Shown: positions 17,732 through 26,323 of the stretch, piece after piece
Numbering within the stretch: position 1 is the first letter of the stretch
Layout: the number at the start of each line of letters is the position of its first letter
NCBI RefSeq assembly: GCF_900114265.1
Contig: NZ_FPKV01000001.1
Coordinates: 310,001-374,000 of the forward strand
Reading direction: 5' to 3'
DNA: 64,000 bases
Source: Flaviramulus basaltis
GTDB lineage: Bacteria > Bacteroidota > Bacteroidia > Flavobacteriales > Flavobacteriaceae
Translations under genes and position numbers: made by a program
Notes under the pieces: model-generated
What the model saw: the letters and a program-made list of their open reading frames with translations, nothing else
Databases searched by the model: none
Told to the model about the DNA's origin: nothing

Positions 17732-18925
17732 TTAATTAATATATATGTTATCTCCTTCTATTCTAAATTCCAAAAGGAAACTTTCCTTGAAGTAACCTAA
17801 AACATTTTCAAGAGGTTCTTCTTTAAAATGAGCATTAAATATTTCCTTTTTAAGTGCTTCATCAGTAATCACTATTTTTTTATTATAATGACGCTCTAAT
17901 TTTTTTGCAATATTCTCAAAAGACATATTTCTGAAAAACAATTCTCCATTCATCCATGAAGTGTAAATTTGAGTATCTACCTTCTCAGTTGATATCGTTA
18001 AATTTTCTTTATCCAATGAGCCTTTTATCCCAGGAACCAACATTGTTTTTTCTTGTCCTTTAGTCTTATTTGTGTACATTGCTACAGAACCTTCCACTAA
18101 AACAACTTCTGCTGCTTTATCTTCTGAATAGGCAGACACATTAAATACGGTTCCATAAACTTTTACATTTAAATTATCTGCTTTCACAATAAATGGATTA
18201 TCAGGATCTTTGGCAACATCAAAATTAACCTCACCATTTACGAACACTTCTCTGTCCATACCTTTAATGAAGTTGACGGGATATCTTAATGAGGTACCTG
18301 AATTAAGATGAGCAATGGTTCCATCAGACATTTTTAATACATACCTTTTGCCATAAGGGATTGTAAGTGTATTGTAAACCAACTCTTTTTTATTCGAGTC
18401 ATTTTCATAAACTAATTGCTGCCCATTTTGTGAACTTATAACATGTCCCTGTTCATCTACTATCTGTTTAGAACCATCTTCGTTAAGAATCTCAATTTTG
18501 CCATTTTCTAACTGAAGTGTAATTCTGTCCTCTGGAATTGTGACAATATTGTCTTTTACAAAAAACCCATTTGTGTACATATAAGTTACTCCCAAAAATA
18601 GAATAGCTATAGCTGCATACTTATAAAAAATGGGAATTGCTAAAAAAAGAGACTTCTCTCGTATTGTGTTTTTAGAATACAATTCTTGCTCAAGTGGTGA
18701 GTTCAATTTTGATACTATGCTATTCCACGTAGCATCTTCATCGAATTTTTTAATAAACTTTAGTCGCCTGGCTTTTTTGTACATCAACAAATAATCAGAA
18801 AACAATTTTCTGTTATTAGCATCCTTATTCAACCAGCCATTTAGTTCTTTAAATTCTTTTTTAGTGATATCCTTAGAAATATATGCAGAAATAAGGTTTA
18901 TTATATGTGAATTATTGTCAGTCAT
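17732..18925 (-). CDS. FecR-family anti-sigma factor
   Basis: 397 residues. A cytoplasmic N-terminal region (about 1-100) would bind the sigma factor. One membrane segment (YAAIAILFLGVTYMY, about 108-122) is followed by a periplasmic FecR domain (about 185-290; LNSGTSLRYPVNF, REVFVNGEVNFDVAKD, VKVYGTVFNVSAY). The C-terminal DUF4974-type domain (about 325-395; GELFFRNMSFENIAKKLERH) is predicted to touch the STN domain of SusC. It lies 86 bp after the sigma gene and 175 bp before susC, in the standard arrangement for trans-envelope regulation of a PUL. The product would hold the sigma factor inactive until SusC signals substrate. Confidence 0.95.
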   Translation of the reverse strand: MTDNNSHIINLISAYISKDITKKEFKELNGWLNKDANNRKLFSDYLLMYKKARRLKFIKKFDEDATWNSIVSKLNSPLEQELYSKNTIREKSLFLAIPIFYKYAAIAILFLGVTYMYTNGFFVKDNIVTIPEDRITLQLENGKIEILNEDGSKQIVDEQGHVISSQNGQQLVYENDSNKKELVYNTLTIPYGKRYVLKMSDGTIAHLNSGTSLRYPVNFIKGMDREVFVNGEVNFDVAKDPDNPFIVKADNLNVKVYGTVFNVSAYSEDKAAEVVLVEGSVAMYTNKTKGQEKTMLVPGIKGSLDKENLTISTEKVDTQIYTSWMNGELFFRNMSFENIAKKLERHYNKKIVITDEALKKEIFNAHFKEEPLENVLGYFKESFLLEFRIEGDNIYIN

Positions 18926-18966
18926 TATAATTACTCTAAATTATCATAAACCTATGTTATATTATC

Positions 18967-19013
18967 ATAATGAAAAAAGACACGAAATGGGTGACAAAAA
19001 ATAATAGTTTTTT
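18967..19013 (-). promoter_or_regulatory. Candidate regulatory element, copy A (GTCACCC element)
   Basis: In the minus sense this reads AAAAAACTA, a T-run, GTCACCCATTT, then TTTTTTCA and TTAT. The same blocks in the same order and nearly the same spacing occur on the plus strand at 24403-24448, upstream of the GMC oxidoreductase gene. GTCACCC occupies 18989-18995, 64 bp before the anti-sigma start codon, and the element overlaps the last codon of the sigma gene. No further copy was seen. Inference: a promoter or operator of the ECF sigma regulon. Confidence 0.5.
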
Positions 19014-19566
19014 AAATAAAAAATAATAGTATGATTATTTCAATACCACTACGAAGTTGTTTTAGGGCTCTGGAATAATGGGTTTTGACAGTATTTACAC
19101 TAATATCGTATTTTAAGGCAACTTCTTTATATTTTAGATTTTCTAATACTATAGACATGAAGACCTCCTTACTTTTTCTAGGCAAACTTTCAATTTTTTG
19201 ATATAACTTATTCTTTTCTTGTTCAACAAATTCTTTATCTAATTTGTCTTCAGCAAGTAAATTATCAACTTGATTTTCTATATCCTCAAATCGATATTTT
19301 GCTTTTGCCTTAATTGCTTGTAAGGCATTGTTTTTTACAGCTTTAAAAAGATATGGTCCAATATACTCATCAAACTTCATATACAGTTTATCGTCCCAAA
19401 TTTTAACAAACAAATCCTGTACAATATCTTCGGCCATAGCAAAAGAATCGCAATACTTTAGAGCATGTGTACTTAATGGTAGATAATATAAATCAAATAA
19501 TTCCTTAAAAGCAGCAGAATCTCTTTGCTTGAGCCTATTAAGTATTTCGAAATCATTTGTATTCAT
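19012..19566 (-). CDS. ECF RNA polymerase sigma factor (FecI-like, Bacteroidetes type)
   Basis: 184 residues. Region 2 lies at about 22-90 (FKELFDLYYLPLSTHALKYC, AEDIVQDLFVKIWDD) and region 4 at about 118-172 (LYQKIESLPRKSKEVFMSIV, LKYKEVALKYDISVNTVKTH). It directs RNA polymerase to PUL promoters once released by the FecR-like protein encoded next. The gene begins the sigma, anti-sigma, susC, susD series. It has a 329-bp untranslated region in front, which must contain its promoter; I could not pick a convincing promoter box there. Confidence 0.95.
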   Translation of the reverse strand: MNTNDFEILNRLKQRDSAAFKELFDLYYLPLSTHALKYCDSFAMAEDIVQDLFVKIWDDKLYMKFDEYIGPYLFKAVKNNALQAIKAKAKYRFEDIENQVDNLLAEDKLDKEFVEQEKNKLYQKIESLPRKSKEVFMSIVLENLKYKEVALKYDISVNTVKTHYSRALKQLRSGIEIIILLFFI

Positions 19567-19895
19567 AATACATAAATTTACATTTTTTCACCATTATAAT
19601 TATCAATTTGATAAAAAAATATTTAATATATAGCTTACTTCTTTTGTCGTATAAATGTTTTAGTTGTAATTTCTTAATGTGTATTTTTAATCAATCTTAT
19701 ACTTATCAAACGTCTGGAATATACTTAGTACAGCATTTCAAGACAATTCATTATCAAACCGCTACTAATTATATTAAATGCTTTATCCATATCGCCCCGC
19801 ATTACGCCTATTTATTATTGCTTTTTCGTACTTCGCATCAAAACGTCTTTCATTTTTAGCATGCAGAGATATTATAATTCCTCAGATATCTTACC
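19567..19895. other. Gene-free spacer between sigma gene and upstream sulfatase
   Basis: 329 bp of AT-rich sequence. Short frames on either strand have no recognisable motifs or credible starts. It must hold the minus-strand promoter of the sigma gene and the 3' end of the sulfatase transcript. A weak inverted repeat (AGATAT and ATATCT, about 19867-19892) lies just past the sulfatase stop but lacks a T-run. I see nothing else here. Confidence 0.6.
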
Positions 19896-21359
19896 TTACT
19901 GATTTTCTATTTTTCCAATTTCTCTGTTTTCGTTTCCCTTTTCGATTCCAACATTTAAATCGCCAAGTTCTTTACGTGATTTTTCTACAATTTCCATTAG
20001 TTCTTGTACTTTTTCTGGATAGTATTCAATAACATTAAATCGTTCACCTGGGTCTCTCATCATATTATAAAGCTCAGGTTTCTCTACTGCTGTTTTAATC
20101 ATTTTTCCACTGTGTCCGTCATTGCCTGGTTTGGCATTATACGAAGCATAGGTATGTGGTAAAACCAACTTCCAATTTCCTTTTCGTACACCATTTAAAT
20201 TGTTTTTACCATAGTAATAAAGAATGGTTTCTCGTGGTGTAGCTTCAAAATTGCCTTTCCAAAGTGATGTAATATCTACACCATCAATTTTATTGTCAGA
20301 TAATTTACCATCTGTTATTGCGGCTAATGTTGGTAATATATCGATTGCACACGCTAATTTATTACATACAGTTCCTTCAGGCATATTACCCGGCCAGCGA
20401 ATAATAAAAGGAACTCGCTGTCCACCTTCCCAGCTCGTAGATTTTCCTTCTCGTAAACCTCCTGAAGATCCAGCGTGGTTTCCAAAATTAAGCCATGGGC
20501 CATTATCTGTTGTAAAAATGAAAATAGTATTATCTGTTAACCCATTTTTTTCTAGCGCTTTGCTAATTTCACCAACAGACCAATCAATTTCCATCATGAC
20601 ATCTCCATATAAACCTTGTTCGCTTTTGCCTCTAAATTTATCTGAGACCCCGAGAGGAACATGTCCCATTGTGTGTGGAACATATAAGAAGAATGGATTC
20701 TTTGCATTTCTGTTAATAAAATCAACCGCTTTTTCGGTATAAAGCGTTGTTAGTTTATCCTGGTACTTTAAGCTAGTAATTCTTTCTACAATTTCATTTC
20801 CCTCTATTAATGGTAATTCCGGATATTTTGCACCTTTCTTATCATCAGACAATCTTTCACCTGTAACATTGCTATGTGGCCACATGTCATTGGAATAGGG
20901 TAAACCTACATACTCATCGAAACCATGTTGCAATGGTAGAAACTCTTTTTGACTTCCTAAATGCCATTTCCCAAAGCAAGCAGTTGCATAAGCTTGTTCT
21001 TTAAACATTTCAGCTATAGTGAGCTCTTCTGAATTCATTCCTATCTTATGATTTGGATATAAAGCCCCTGAGAATCCAATTCTATTTGGGTAACAACCTG
21101 TTAAAAGTCCAGCTCTTGAGGCACTACATACAGGTTGAGCAGCATAGAAATTTGTGAATTTCATTCCTTGGCTTGCTATTTTATCTAGATTGGGTGTTTC
21201 GAAACCCGTTGCTCCATAGCATCCTACATCACCATAGCCTTCATCGTCTATCAATATAATTACGACATTGGGTTTTTCGATGTTTTGCTTTCGTTTTATT
21301 TGATTACAGCTAATAAATAGAACAGCAATTAGTAGAATTAATGTGATAGATGTTCTCAT
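19896..21359 (-). CDS. S1-type sulfatase with a CSASR active site (lipoprotein)
   Basis: 487 residues with a lipoprotein signal ending LFISC (Cys18). Motifs: ILIDDEGYGDVG metal site, CSASR with formylglycine Cys78 (Ala rather than Pro in the CxPxR position, an accepted variant), GKWHLGS and FTTDNGPW. The EGGQRVPFIIRWPG stretch and the C-terminal VRKGNWKLVLP are typical of arylsulfatases. It lies upstream of the sigma gene on the same strand, so it may be transcribed separately from the susCD operon. Predicted to desulfate PUL glycan fragments outside the cytoplasm; position specificity unknown. Confidence 0.9.
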   Translation of the reverse strand: MRTSITLILLIAVLFISCNQIKRKQNIEKPNVVIILIDDEGYGDVGCYGATGFETPNLDKIASQGMKFTNFYAAQPVCSASRAGLLTGCYPNRIGFSGALYPNHKIGMNSEELTIAEMFKEQAYATACFGKWHLGSQKEFLPLQHGFDEYVGLPYSNDMWPHSNVTGERLSDDKKGAKYPELPLIEGNEIVERITSLKYQDKLTTLYTEKAVDFINRNAKNPFFLYVPHTMGHVPLGVSDKFRGKSEQGLYGDVMMEIDWSVGEISKALEKNGLTDNTIFIFTTDNGPWLNFGNHAGSSGGLREGKSTSWEGGQRVPFIIRWPGNMPEGTVCNKLACAIDILPTLAAITDGKLSDNKIDGVDITSLWKGNFEATPRETILYYYGKNNLNGVRKGNWKLVLPHTYASYNAKPGNDGHSGKMIKTAVEKPELYNMMRDPGERFNVIEYYPEKVQELMEIVEKSRKELGDLNVGIEKGNENREIGKIENQ

Positions 21360-21490
21360 TTTTTAAAATTGTTTATTTGTATCTACTTTTCTTTTTAATA
21401 TATGTATAACCATATTCTGGAATAATGTTGTTTTATGAGTACAATCTCTTCCTTAAACATAAAACACAACTATTTAATAACATATAGGTT

Positions 21491-22897
21491 TTATTGTTTC
21501 GTCAAAATTATAAATGACCCATTTTCATACTCCGATGTAAGTTTTAGTATTTGCTTCCCCTTTACTTCGGTACTTTTAGCCCAACTTGCATTTTGAATAT
21601 TAATAGAATACATACGAAAACTACCTGAGACCTGGCTAAGATCTAAATCAACCGAGCCTTTACCAGTAAAATATACTAAATAGCTCTTGTCAGGGTTAGC
21701 TGTGAGATAAGCTTCATCATAATCGCAATCCAAAAGGAGTTTCATATTGGGTCGCAAATCCCAAAACTTGACCTTTTCTTCCACCATACGTACAGATTTT
21801 ATACAATTTATTGAAATCCTGCTTAACCCCAGTCCGGACGTAGGACGATGAAAACGACTAGAGGCCAACCCTCCCACAATATTTCTAAGGAACACCTTTG
21901 CTGCATGGCTTGAATTAATACCTTCTTCTGCTCTTTTATGGGTAGATGCACCATATATTTTTACATGATTAATAGGTCTTGTGTTCTTTGAAAGATACGC
22001 TTTTACCTTTTGAGCTCCTAACCAATTCTCATAACCTTTATTCCAACTGTTTTGGGAAATATCAACATAATCATACAGTTCGGGGTGATCAAATGTGCGT
22101 TTATGCTCATCGTCTGTGAGATCGTGTGCATTCCACATTTCAGTAACATATATCTTTTTATCTCCTGCTTTTTCCTTAATATATTGCGCCCAGTAAGTAG
22201 CCCACGCCTCTTCGGCACTGGTTTCATTATCTATACAATAAAGTACATTATTGTATTTTAGAGAAATAGATAGTAATTTATCAACATAAGCCTTCTGGTA
22301 TTTAAAAACTGTTGTATTTTTCCGCTGATTTGGCGTTGTAAAAAAGAATGGTTGAGCATTTTTTCCTGGATGTTTAGGATATTCTTGAACAAAACCTGAC
22401 TCATCATATGTATATGAAACATTATTGATTGGATTATACGGATTAGGTTTCCATTCCTCTCGTGAAAAATCAAACCTATCCCAAATTTCAATTTGAACAA
22501 TGATATTTCTTTTCGCTGTTTCCTCTAAGAAAACCGTAAAACGATTCCAATACTCATCGCTCCACTGGTCAAGATCATATTTCTTATTTGGCAATTCTTT
22601 AAATGGATATATTTCAAATCCCTTTTGCTTTCTGTCGCTCATAGTGTTACGCACATAGTTAGCTCCAACATCTACCATCGAATCTAAATGTGGGACAAGT
22701 TTTTCAATTGGCCATTGAAACAGATTATCATCATTACTTCCTCCTAATAAAAGTGTTGGCTTACAATTATACGTCCAATAATTAGGGTGTTCGTTTCTTA
22801 TTTCTATTCCTTTATCCTTAGAAGAACTGCAAGAAAGTATTACAAATAAAAAAACTAACAAGGTTTCTATTTTAACTGTTTTCATTAGTTTTACCAT
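21491..22897 (-). CDS. Putative lipoprotein glycoside hydrolase, family not recognised
   Basis: 468 residues from the ATG at 22895-22897; a second ATG four codons later is equally plausible, and the longer frame begins with TTG and is unlikely. Lipoprotein signal ends VILSC. The layout suggests a (beta/alpha)8 barrel: MVDVGANYVRNTMSD early, IIVQIEIWDRFDF, then NNVLYCIDNETSAEE with an NE-type candidate acid/base near residue 235, and KIYVTEMWNAHD with a second candidate Glu near 263. A short C-terminal beta domain follows, beginning at about residue 390. The pattern resembles clan-A glycosidases, but I cannot assign a family. It probably acts on the PUL glycan. Confidence 0.6.
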   Translation of the reverse strand: MVKLMKTVKIETLLVFLFVILSCSSSKDKGIEIRNEHPNYWTYNCKPTLLLGGSNDDNLFQWPIEKLVPHLDSMVDVGANYVRNTMSDRKQKGFEIYPFKELPNKKYDLDQWSDEYWNRFTVFLEETAKRNIIVQIEIWDRFDFSREEWKPNPYNPINNVSYTYDESGFVQEYPKHPGKNAQPFFFTTPNQRKNTTVFKYQKAYVDKLLSISLKYNNVLYCIDNETSAEEAWATYWAQYIKEKAGDKKIYVTEMWNAHDLTDDEHKRTFDHPELYDYVDISQNSWNKGYENWLGAQKVKAYLSKNTRPINHVKIYGASTHKRAEEGINSSHAAKVFLRNIVGGLASSRFHRPTSGLGLSRISINCIKSVRMVEEKVKFWDLRPNMKLLLDCDYDEAYLTANPDKSYLVYFTGKGSVDLDLSQVSGSFRMYSINIQNASWAKSTEVKGKQILKLTSEYENGSFIILTKQ

Positions 22898-22974
22898 ACC
22901 ATTAAAATCTTTATTAATCTTCAATAAACTCTTTGTGCTAGCATTAATTTTAACTCAACTTTTCTTAAATGTGT

Positions 22975-23226
22975 CTAGTTTAATTTCTTGTGATTATTAG
23001 TAGAAACTCCCAATATATTTTTTAACTGTTGCTTATCTATATGACCTCCAGCAAAATCATCAAACGCCTTATTGGTAGCTTCGATAATATGGTTTGAAAT
23101 AAATGAAACACCTTCTTTTGCACCTTGCTCTGGGCTCTTGATTACACATTCCCATTCCAAAACCGCCCATACAACGCAACCATATTCGGTTAATTCTGCA
23201 AACACCTTTTTGGAATCTACTTTAGT
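22975..23226 (-). pseudogene. C-terminal remnant of a larger protein (sugar isomerase/epimerase-like)
   Basis: The open frame runs from just after a TAA (23227-23229) to 22975 and encodes about 83 residues with no credible start (only a GTG inside the conserved part). It contains DSKKVFAELTEYG and VLEWECVIKSPEQGAKEG, then HIIEATNKAFDDFAGG and ILGVS. From memory this matches the extreme C-terminus of TIM-barrel sugar-phosphate isomerase/epimerase-type proteins, where the N-terminal 250-300 residues are missing here. It lies between an intact isomerase-like gene and a putative glycosidase. The assignment of parent family is tentative; that it is a fragment is likely. Confidence 0.6.
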
Positions 23227-23247
23227 TTAGTTGGTTTGGAAGAGATA

Positions 23248-24237
23248 CTATTTCAAGGTCTCTGCTGCTTTCAACAAAAGTGACTTCGTGGCTAAAGTTC
23301 CCGCTTCTTCACTTAACCTATCACCTTCATATTCCACACCTATATAGCTAGTGTAACCAGAATTTTTAATTATTTGCAACATCCTGTAATAATTTATTTT
23401 AGTTTCGTTGCCATTACTATCGAAATCATAAGACTTAGCACTTACTCCTAAAGCCACAGGCATCATTTCTCCTACACCTTTATACCTGTTATAATCTTTT
23501 CCTTCCATACAGGTTTTATCTTTATTCTTTTCCATGCAAAAATTACCAAAATCTGGAAGCACTCCTACATTTGGCAGATGTACCTCATGAATGACTTCTA
23601 CAAGCATTGCCGCATTGGATGAGAACCCGCCATGATTCTCAACGATAATATTTATGTTCCTATCTGCTGCATATTCCGCCAACCTTGAAAGCCCTTTTAC
23701 TGAAGCTTCTTTCCATTCCTTTGCTACTGATGACCCACGCAGATTAACCCTTATGGAATGGCAACCCAATCTTTGGCCTGCGTCCACCCATTTTTTATGA
23801 TTTTCAACGGCTTGGTTTCGTTCTGCTTCATTTGGGGATGCCAAATCACCTTCTTCATCAACCATAATCAATACATTCTTTATCCCATTTAACCCACTCA
23901 TAGTATTAAGTGAGTCAATAACCGCATTGAAGCCTATTTTTTTTATTTCTTTTAAATACAACATGCTAACATATTCCACCCCTTCAAAACCCATTTGTCT
24001 AGCTATAGGTGCAAACTGAAACACTCCTTTTTCTTTTTTTCTGAAAGACCTATGGAGAGACCATTGAGCCAATGACAATTTAAAGAATGGTGCAGGCTGT
24101 AAGACTTCCACGTCATCACCTTGGGATTGTACTGATTGCCCTTCATTTTTGCTTTTACAATTGAAAAACATAATCAGTATCAACAAAACAATGATTGAAT
24201 AAATTGTTTTCAAAAATGATTTTATTTCCATAATCAT
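23248..24237 (-). CDS. Lipoprotein TIM-barrel sugar phosphate isomerase/epimerase-like protein
   Basis: 329 residues (an ATG two codons later is equally possible). The N-terminus has a hydrophobic stretch ending MFFNC, a lipoprotein-type signal, so the enzyme is probably outside the cytoplasm. The body matches the xylose-isomerase-like TIM barrel: FKLSLAQWSLHRSF, ARQMGFEGVEYVS, GCHSIRVNLRG, NINIIVENHGG with a metal-ligand Glu, GVLPDFGNF, and YTSYIGVEYEGDRLSEE near the end. Family members isomerise or epimerise sugars, or cleave them after oxidation. It is the first gene of the minus arm, facing the GMC oxidoreductase gene across a 351-bp intergenic region, so it may act with that enzyme. Confidence 0.82.
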   Translation of the reverse strand: MIMEIKSFLKTIYSIIVLLILIMFFNCKSKNEGQSVQSQGDDVEVLQPAPFFKLSLAQWSLHRSFRKKEKGVFQFAPIARQMGFEGVEYVSMLYLKEIKKIGFNAVIDSLNTMSGLNGIKNVLIMVDEEGDLASPNEAERNQAVENHKKWVDAGQRLGCHSIRVNLRGSSVAKEWKEASVKGLSRLAEYAADRNINIIVENHGGFSSNAAMLVEVIHEVHLPNVGVLPDFGNFCMEKNKDKTCMEGKDYNRYKGVGEMMPVALGVSAKSYDFDSNGNETKINYYRMLQIIKNSGYTSYIGVEYEGDRLSEEAGTLATKSLLLKAAETLK

Positions 24238-24402
24238 ATTTAGTTTATGTCTTAAATATTTAAAAGATTAGTTTATCAGCAATCTATATAACTACATTCA
24301 TTTTGGTTTTTAAAATGTAGAAAAACTAAAATATATCACTTACCAAAGACAAAATCAATAAAACGACAAGAGGTAACATGCCTATAATTTTAGCTTATTT
24401 TA

Positions 24403-24448
24403 AAAAAACTAATTTTTTTGTCACCCATTTTTCGGTTTTTTCAATTAT
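24403..24448 (+). promoter_or_regulatory. Candidate regulatory element, copy B (GTCACCC element)
   Basis: Reads AAAAAACTA, a T-run, GTCACCCATTT, five bases, TTTTTTCA, then ATTAT. It matches the minus-sense element in the sigma/anti-sigma spacer (18967-19013) block by block, with 1-base spacing differences. GTCACCC lies at 24420-24426, 163 bp before the GMC start codon, and points toward that gene. Inference: binding site of the PUL ECF sigma factor or of another shared regulator. Confidence 0.5.
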
Positions 24449-24485
24449 AAATAATAACACTTGTCTTCGGTTAAATGAGTTAAAT

Positions 24486-24530
24486 ACAAATAAACACAAT
24501 TATTTGAAAATAAACGAAAATATTCGTAAA
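24486..24530 (+). promoter_or_regulatory. 10-bp-periodic AAATAAAC repeats upstream of the GMC gene
   Basis: ACAAATAAAC at 24486-24495 and GAAAATAAAC at 24506-24515 lie exactly 20 bp apart, followed by GAAAATATTC and GTAAAAAAAA in the same 10-bp register. The array resembles the one in front of the DeoR operon (58638-58687) and lies between the GTCACCC element and the start codon, where a repressor could act. AT-rich sequence makes chance similarity possible. Confidence 0.4.
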
Positions 24531-24588
24531 AAAAAGCAAACTAATCCAAAATAATCCCACAACTAAACAAATAATTATACATCTTTAA

Positions 24589-26313
24589 ATGAATCACAAA
24601 GAGTTTAAAGCTTCAGAAGAAAATTATGATGCCATTGTTGTTGGAACCGGCATATCTGGAGGATGGGCCGCCAAAGAACTTTGCGAAAATGGTTTAAAAA
24701 CACTTGTTCTTGAACGCGGTAGAATGGTTAAACATATTGAAGACTATCCTACTGCACATTTAGATCCTTGGGATTTCCCAAATGCAGGAGATGCTACCAG
24801 AGAAATAAAAAATCGCAAATTCAAACAACACAGAGACAAGCATTTAACAAAACAAGAGTGCGAACATTTTTTCGTAGATGACACAAAACACCCTTATAAT
24901 GAAGAAAAACGTTTTGACTGGTTAAGAGGATACCAAGTTGGCGGTCGTTCTTTGGTCTGGGGAAGACACAGCTATAGGCTTAGTGATATTGATTTTACAG
25001 CAAACAAAAAAGATGGCATTGGCGTTGATTGGCCTGTGAGATACAAAGATATTGCCCCATGGTACGATCATGTTGAGGAGTTCATTGGGGTTAGTGGAGA
25101 AAACCTTGGTTTGAAACAATTACCCGACCAAAAATTATTAAAACCGATGAACCTAAATTGTGTTGAAAAACTTTTAAAAAAGAAAGTTAACGAAAATTTT
25201 GATGATGGGAGAGTCGTAACCATTGGTAGAGTTGCACACATTACAGAAGGCACAAAACCGGGTTTAGGCAGAAGCACCTGTCAATATAGAAATAGATGCA
25301 GAAGAGGCTGTCCGTTTGGAGCTTATTTCAGTAGCAACTCATCAACGCTACCAATGGCAGAATACACTGGAAACATGACTTTAAGACCCAACTCTATTGT
25401 TCATCATGTTATTTATGATGATAAAACCAAGAAAGCGATAGGGGTAAAAGTCATAGATGCGAAAACAAAAGAAACCTTTGTGTTTAAAGCAAAGGTTGTT
25501 TTCCTGTGTGCTTCTAGCATGGCTTCTGCCGCCATTCTATTACAATCCAAATCCGATCGTTTTCCTAATGGTTTAGGGAATGATAGTGGGGAATTGGGTC
25601 GCAATATTATGGATCACCATTTTCATGTAGGCGCTAGCGGAATAGCTGATGGATTTGAAGATAAAATAGAGAAAGGCAGACGACCAACAAGTATATATAT
25701 ACCACGTTTTCGAAACATAGGTAAGAACACCTATGCAAAAGAGTTTATAAGAGGATATGGTTATCAAGGTGGCGCTTCAAGAAAAAATATGTCTGAGTTA
25801 GTTGCAGAAATGAAGTATGGGCCTAAACTCAAGGAAGCCATTTTAAAACCCGGTCAATGGAAGATCAGTTTGAACGCTTTTGGAGAGACACTACCCAATC
25901 ATGACAATAGAATGTACCTTGATTACAATAAACTTGACGATTGGGGGCTGCCTACAATTACATTTAATGCAGCATTTGGCAAAAATGAACTTGCCATGAG
26001 AAAAGACATGAAAGAACAAGCTGTAAAGATGTTAAAAGCAGCCGGATTTAAGAACGTTATAGGATATGACAAATTAAACAAAACCGCCATGGGGTATGGC
26101 ATACATGAAATGGGAACTGCAAGAATGGGCAGGAATCCTAAAACATCGGTTTTAAACAAATACAATCAAATTCATGCTTGTCCAAATGTATATGTGACAG
26201 ATGGATCTTTTATGACCTCATCTGGTTGCCAAAACCCGTCCTTGACTTATATGGCATTTACCGCTAGAGCTGCCAACCATGCCGCTGAGCAGGTAAAGAA
26301 AAATATTTTTTAA
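24589..26313 (+). CDS. GMC-family FAD-dependent sugar/alcohol oxidoreductase
   Basis: 574 residues. The dinucleotide-binding motif VVGTGISGGWAAKEL (about 17-31) is followed by LERGRM. Other GMC signatures are GGRSLVWGRHSYR near 120, a Cys-rich stretch RCRRGCPFGAYFS near 240, and C-terminal HEMGTARMG and TSSGCQNPSLT, which supply the catalytic His and Asn. It has no signal peptide of its own. Homologues paired with a subunit-3 partner are thought to be exported as a complex by the partner's Tat signal. The adjacent downstream gene is exactly such a partner. Predicted to oxidise a sugar released by the PUL enzymes; the substrate and electron acceptor are unknown. Confidence 0.9.
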   Translation: MNHKEFKASEENYDAIVVGTGISGGWAAKELCENGLKTLVLERGRMVKHIEDYPTAHLDPWDFPNAGDATREIKNRKFKQHRDKHLTKQECEHFFVDDTKHPYNEEKRFDWLRGYQVGGRSLVWGRHSYRLSDIDFTANKKDGIGVDWPVRYKDIAPWYDHVEEFIGVSGENLGLKQLPDQKLLKPMNLNCVEKLLKKKVNENFDDGRVVTIGRVAHITEGTKPGLGRSTCQYRNRCRRGCPFGAYFSSNSSTLPMAEYTGNMTLRPNSIVHHVIYDDKTKKAIGVKVIDAKTKETFVFKAKVVFLCASSMASAAILLQSKSDRFPNGLGNDSGELGRNIMDHHFHVGASGIADGFEDKIEKGRRPTSIYIPRFRNIGKNTYAKEFIRGYGYQGGASRKNMSELVAEMKYGPKLKEAILKPGQWKISLNAFGETLPNHDNRMYLDYNKLDDWGLPTITFNAAFGKNELAMRKDMKEQAVKMLKAAGFKNVIGYDKLNKTAMGYGIHEMGTARMGRNPKTSVLNKYNQIHACPNVYVTDGSFMTSSGCQNPSLTYMAFTARAANHAAEQVKKNIF

Positions 26314-26323
26314 CCTTTTTATT

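Larger units (their letters stand above)
24238..24588. other. Divergent promoter region between the two PUL arms
   Basis: 351 bp without genes between the minus-strand isomerase-like gene and the plus-strand GMC gene. It contains the GTCACCC element (24403-24448) and, downstream of it, a 10-bp-periodic AAATAAAC repeat array (24486-24530). Both are listed separately. The stretch 24238-24400 is AT-rich and shows nothing I can name. Confidence 0.7.

Noticed and set aside
20224-20742. 172-codon plus-strand frame inside the sulfatase at 19896-21359
   Set aside because: Antisense shadow of conserved sulfatase sequence with no recognisable content.
21371-21380. ACAAATAAAC (minus sense) 11 bp before a sulfatase start, as a third DeoR-type site
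   Set aside because: A single copy of an AT-rich 10-mer is expected about once by chance in 64 kb and lacks the 10-bp-periodic partners of the other two arrays.
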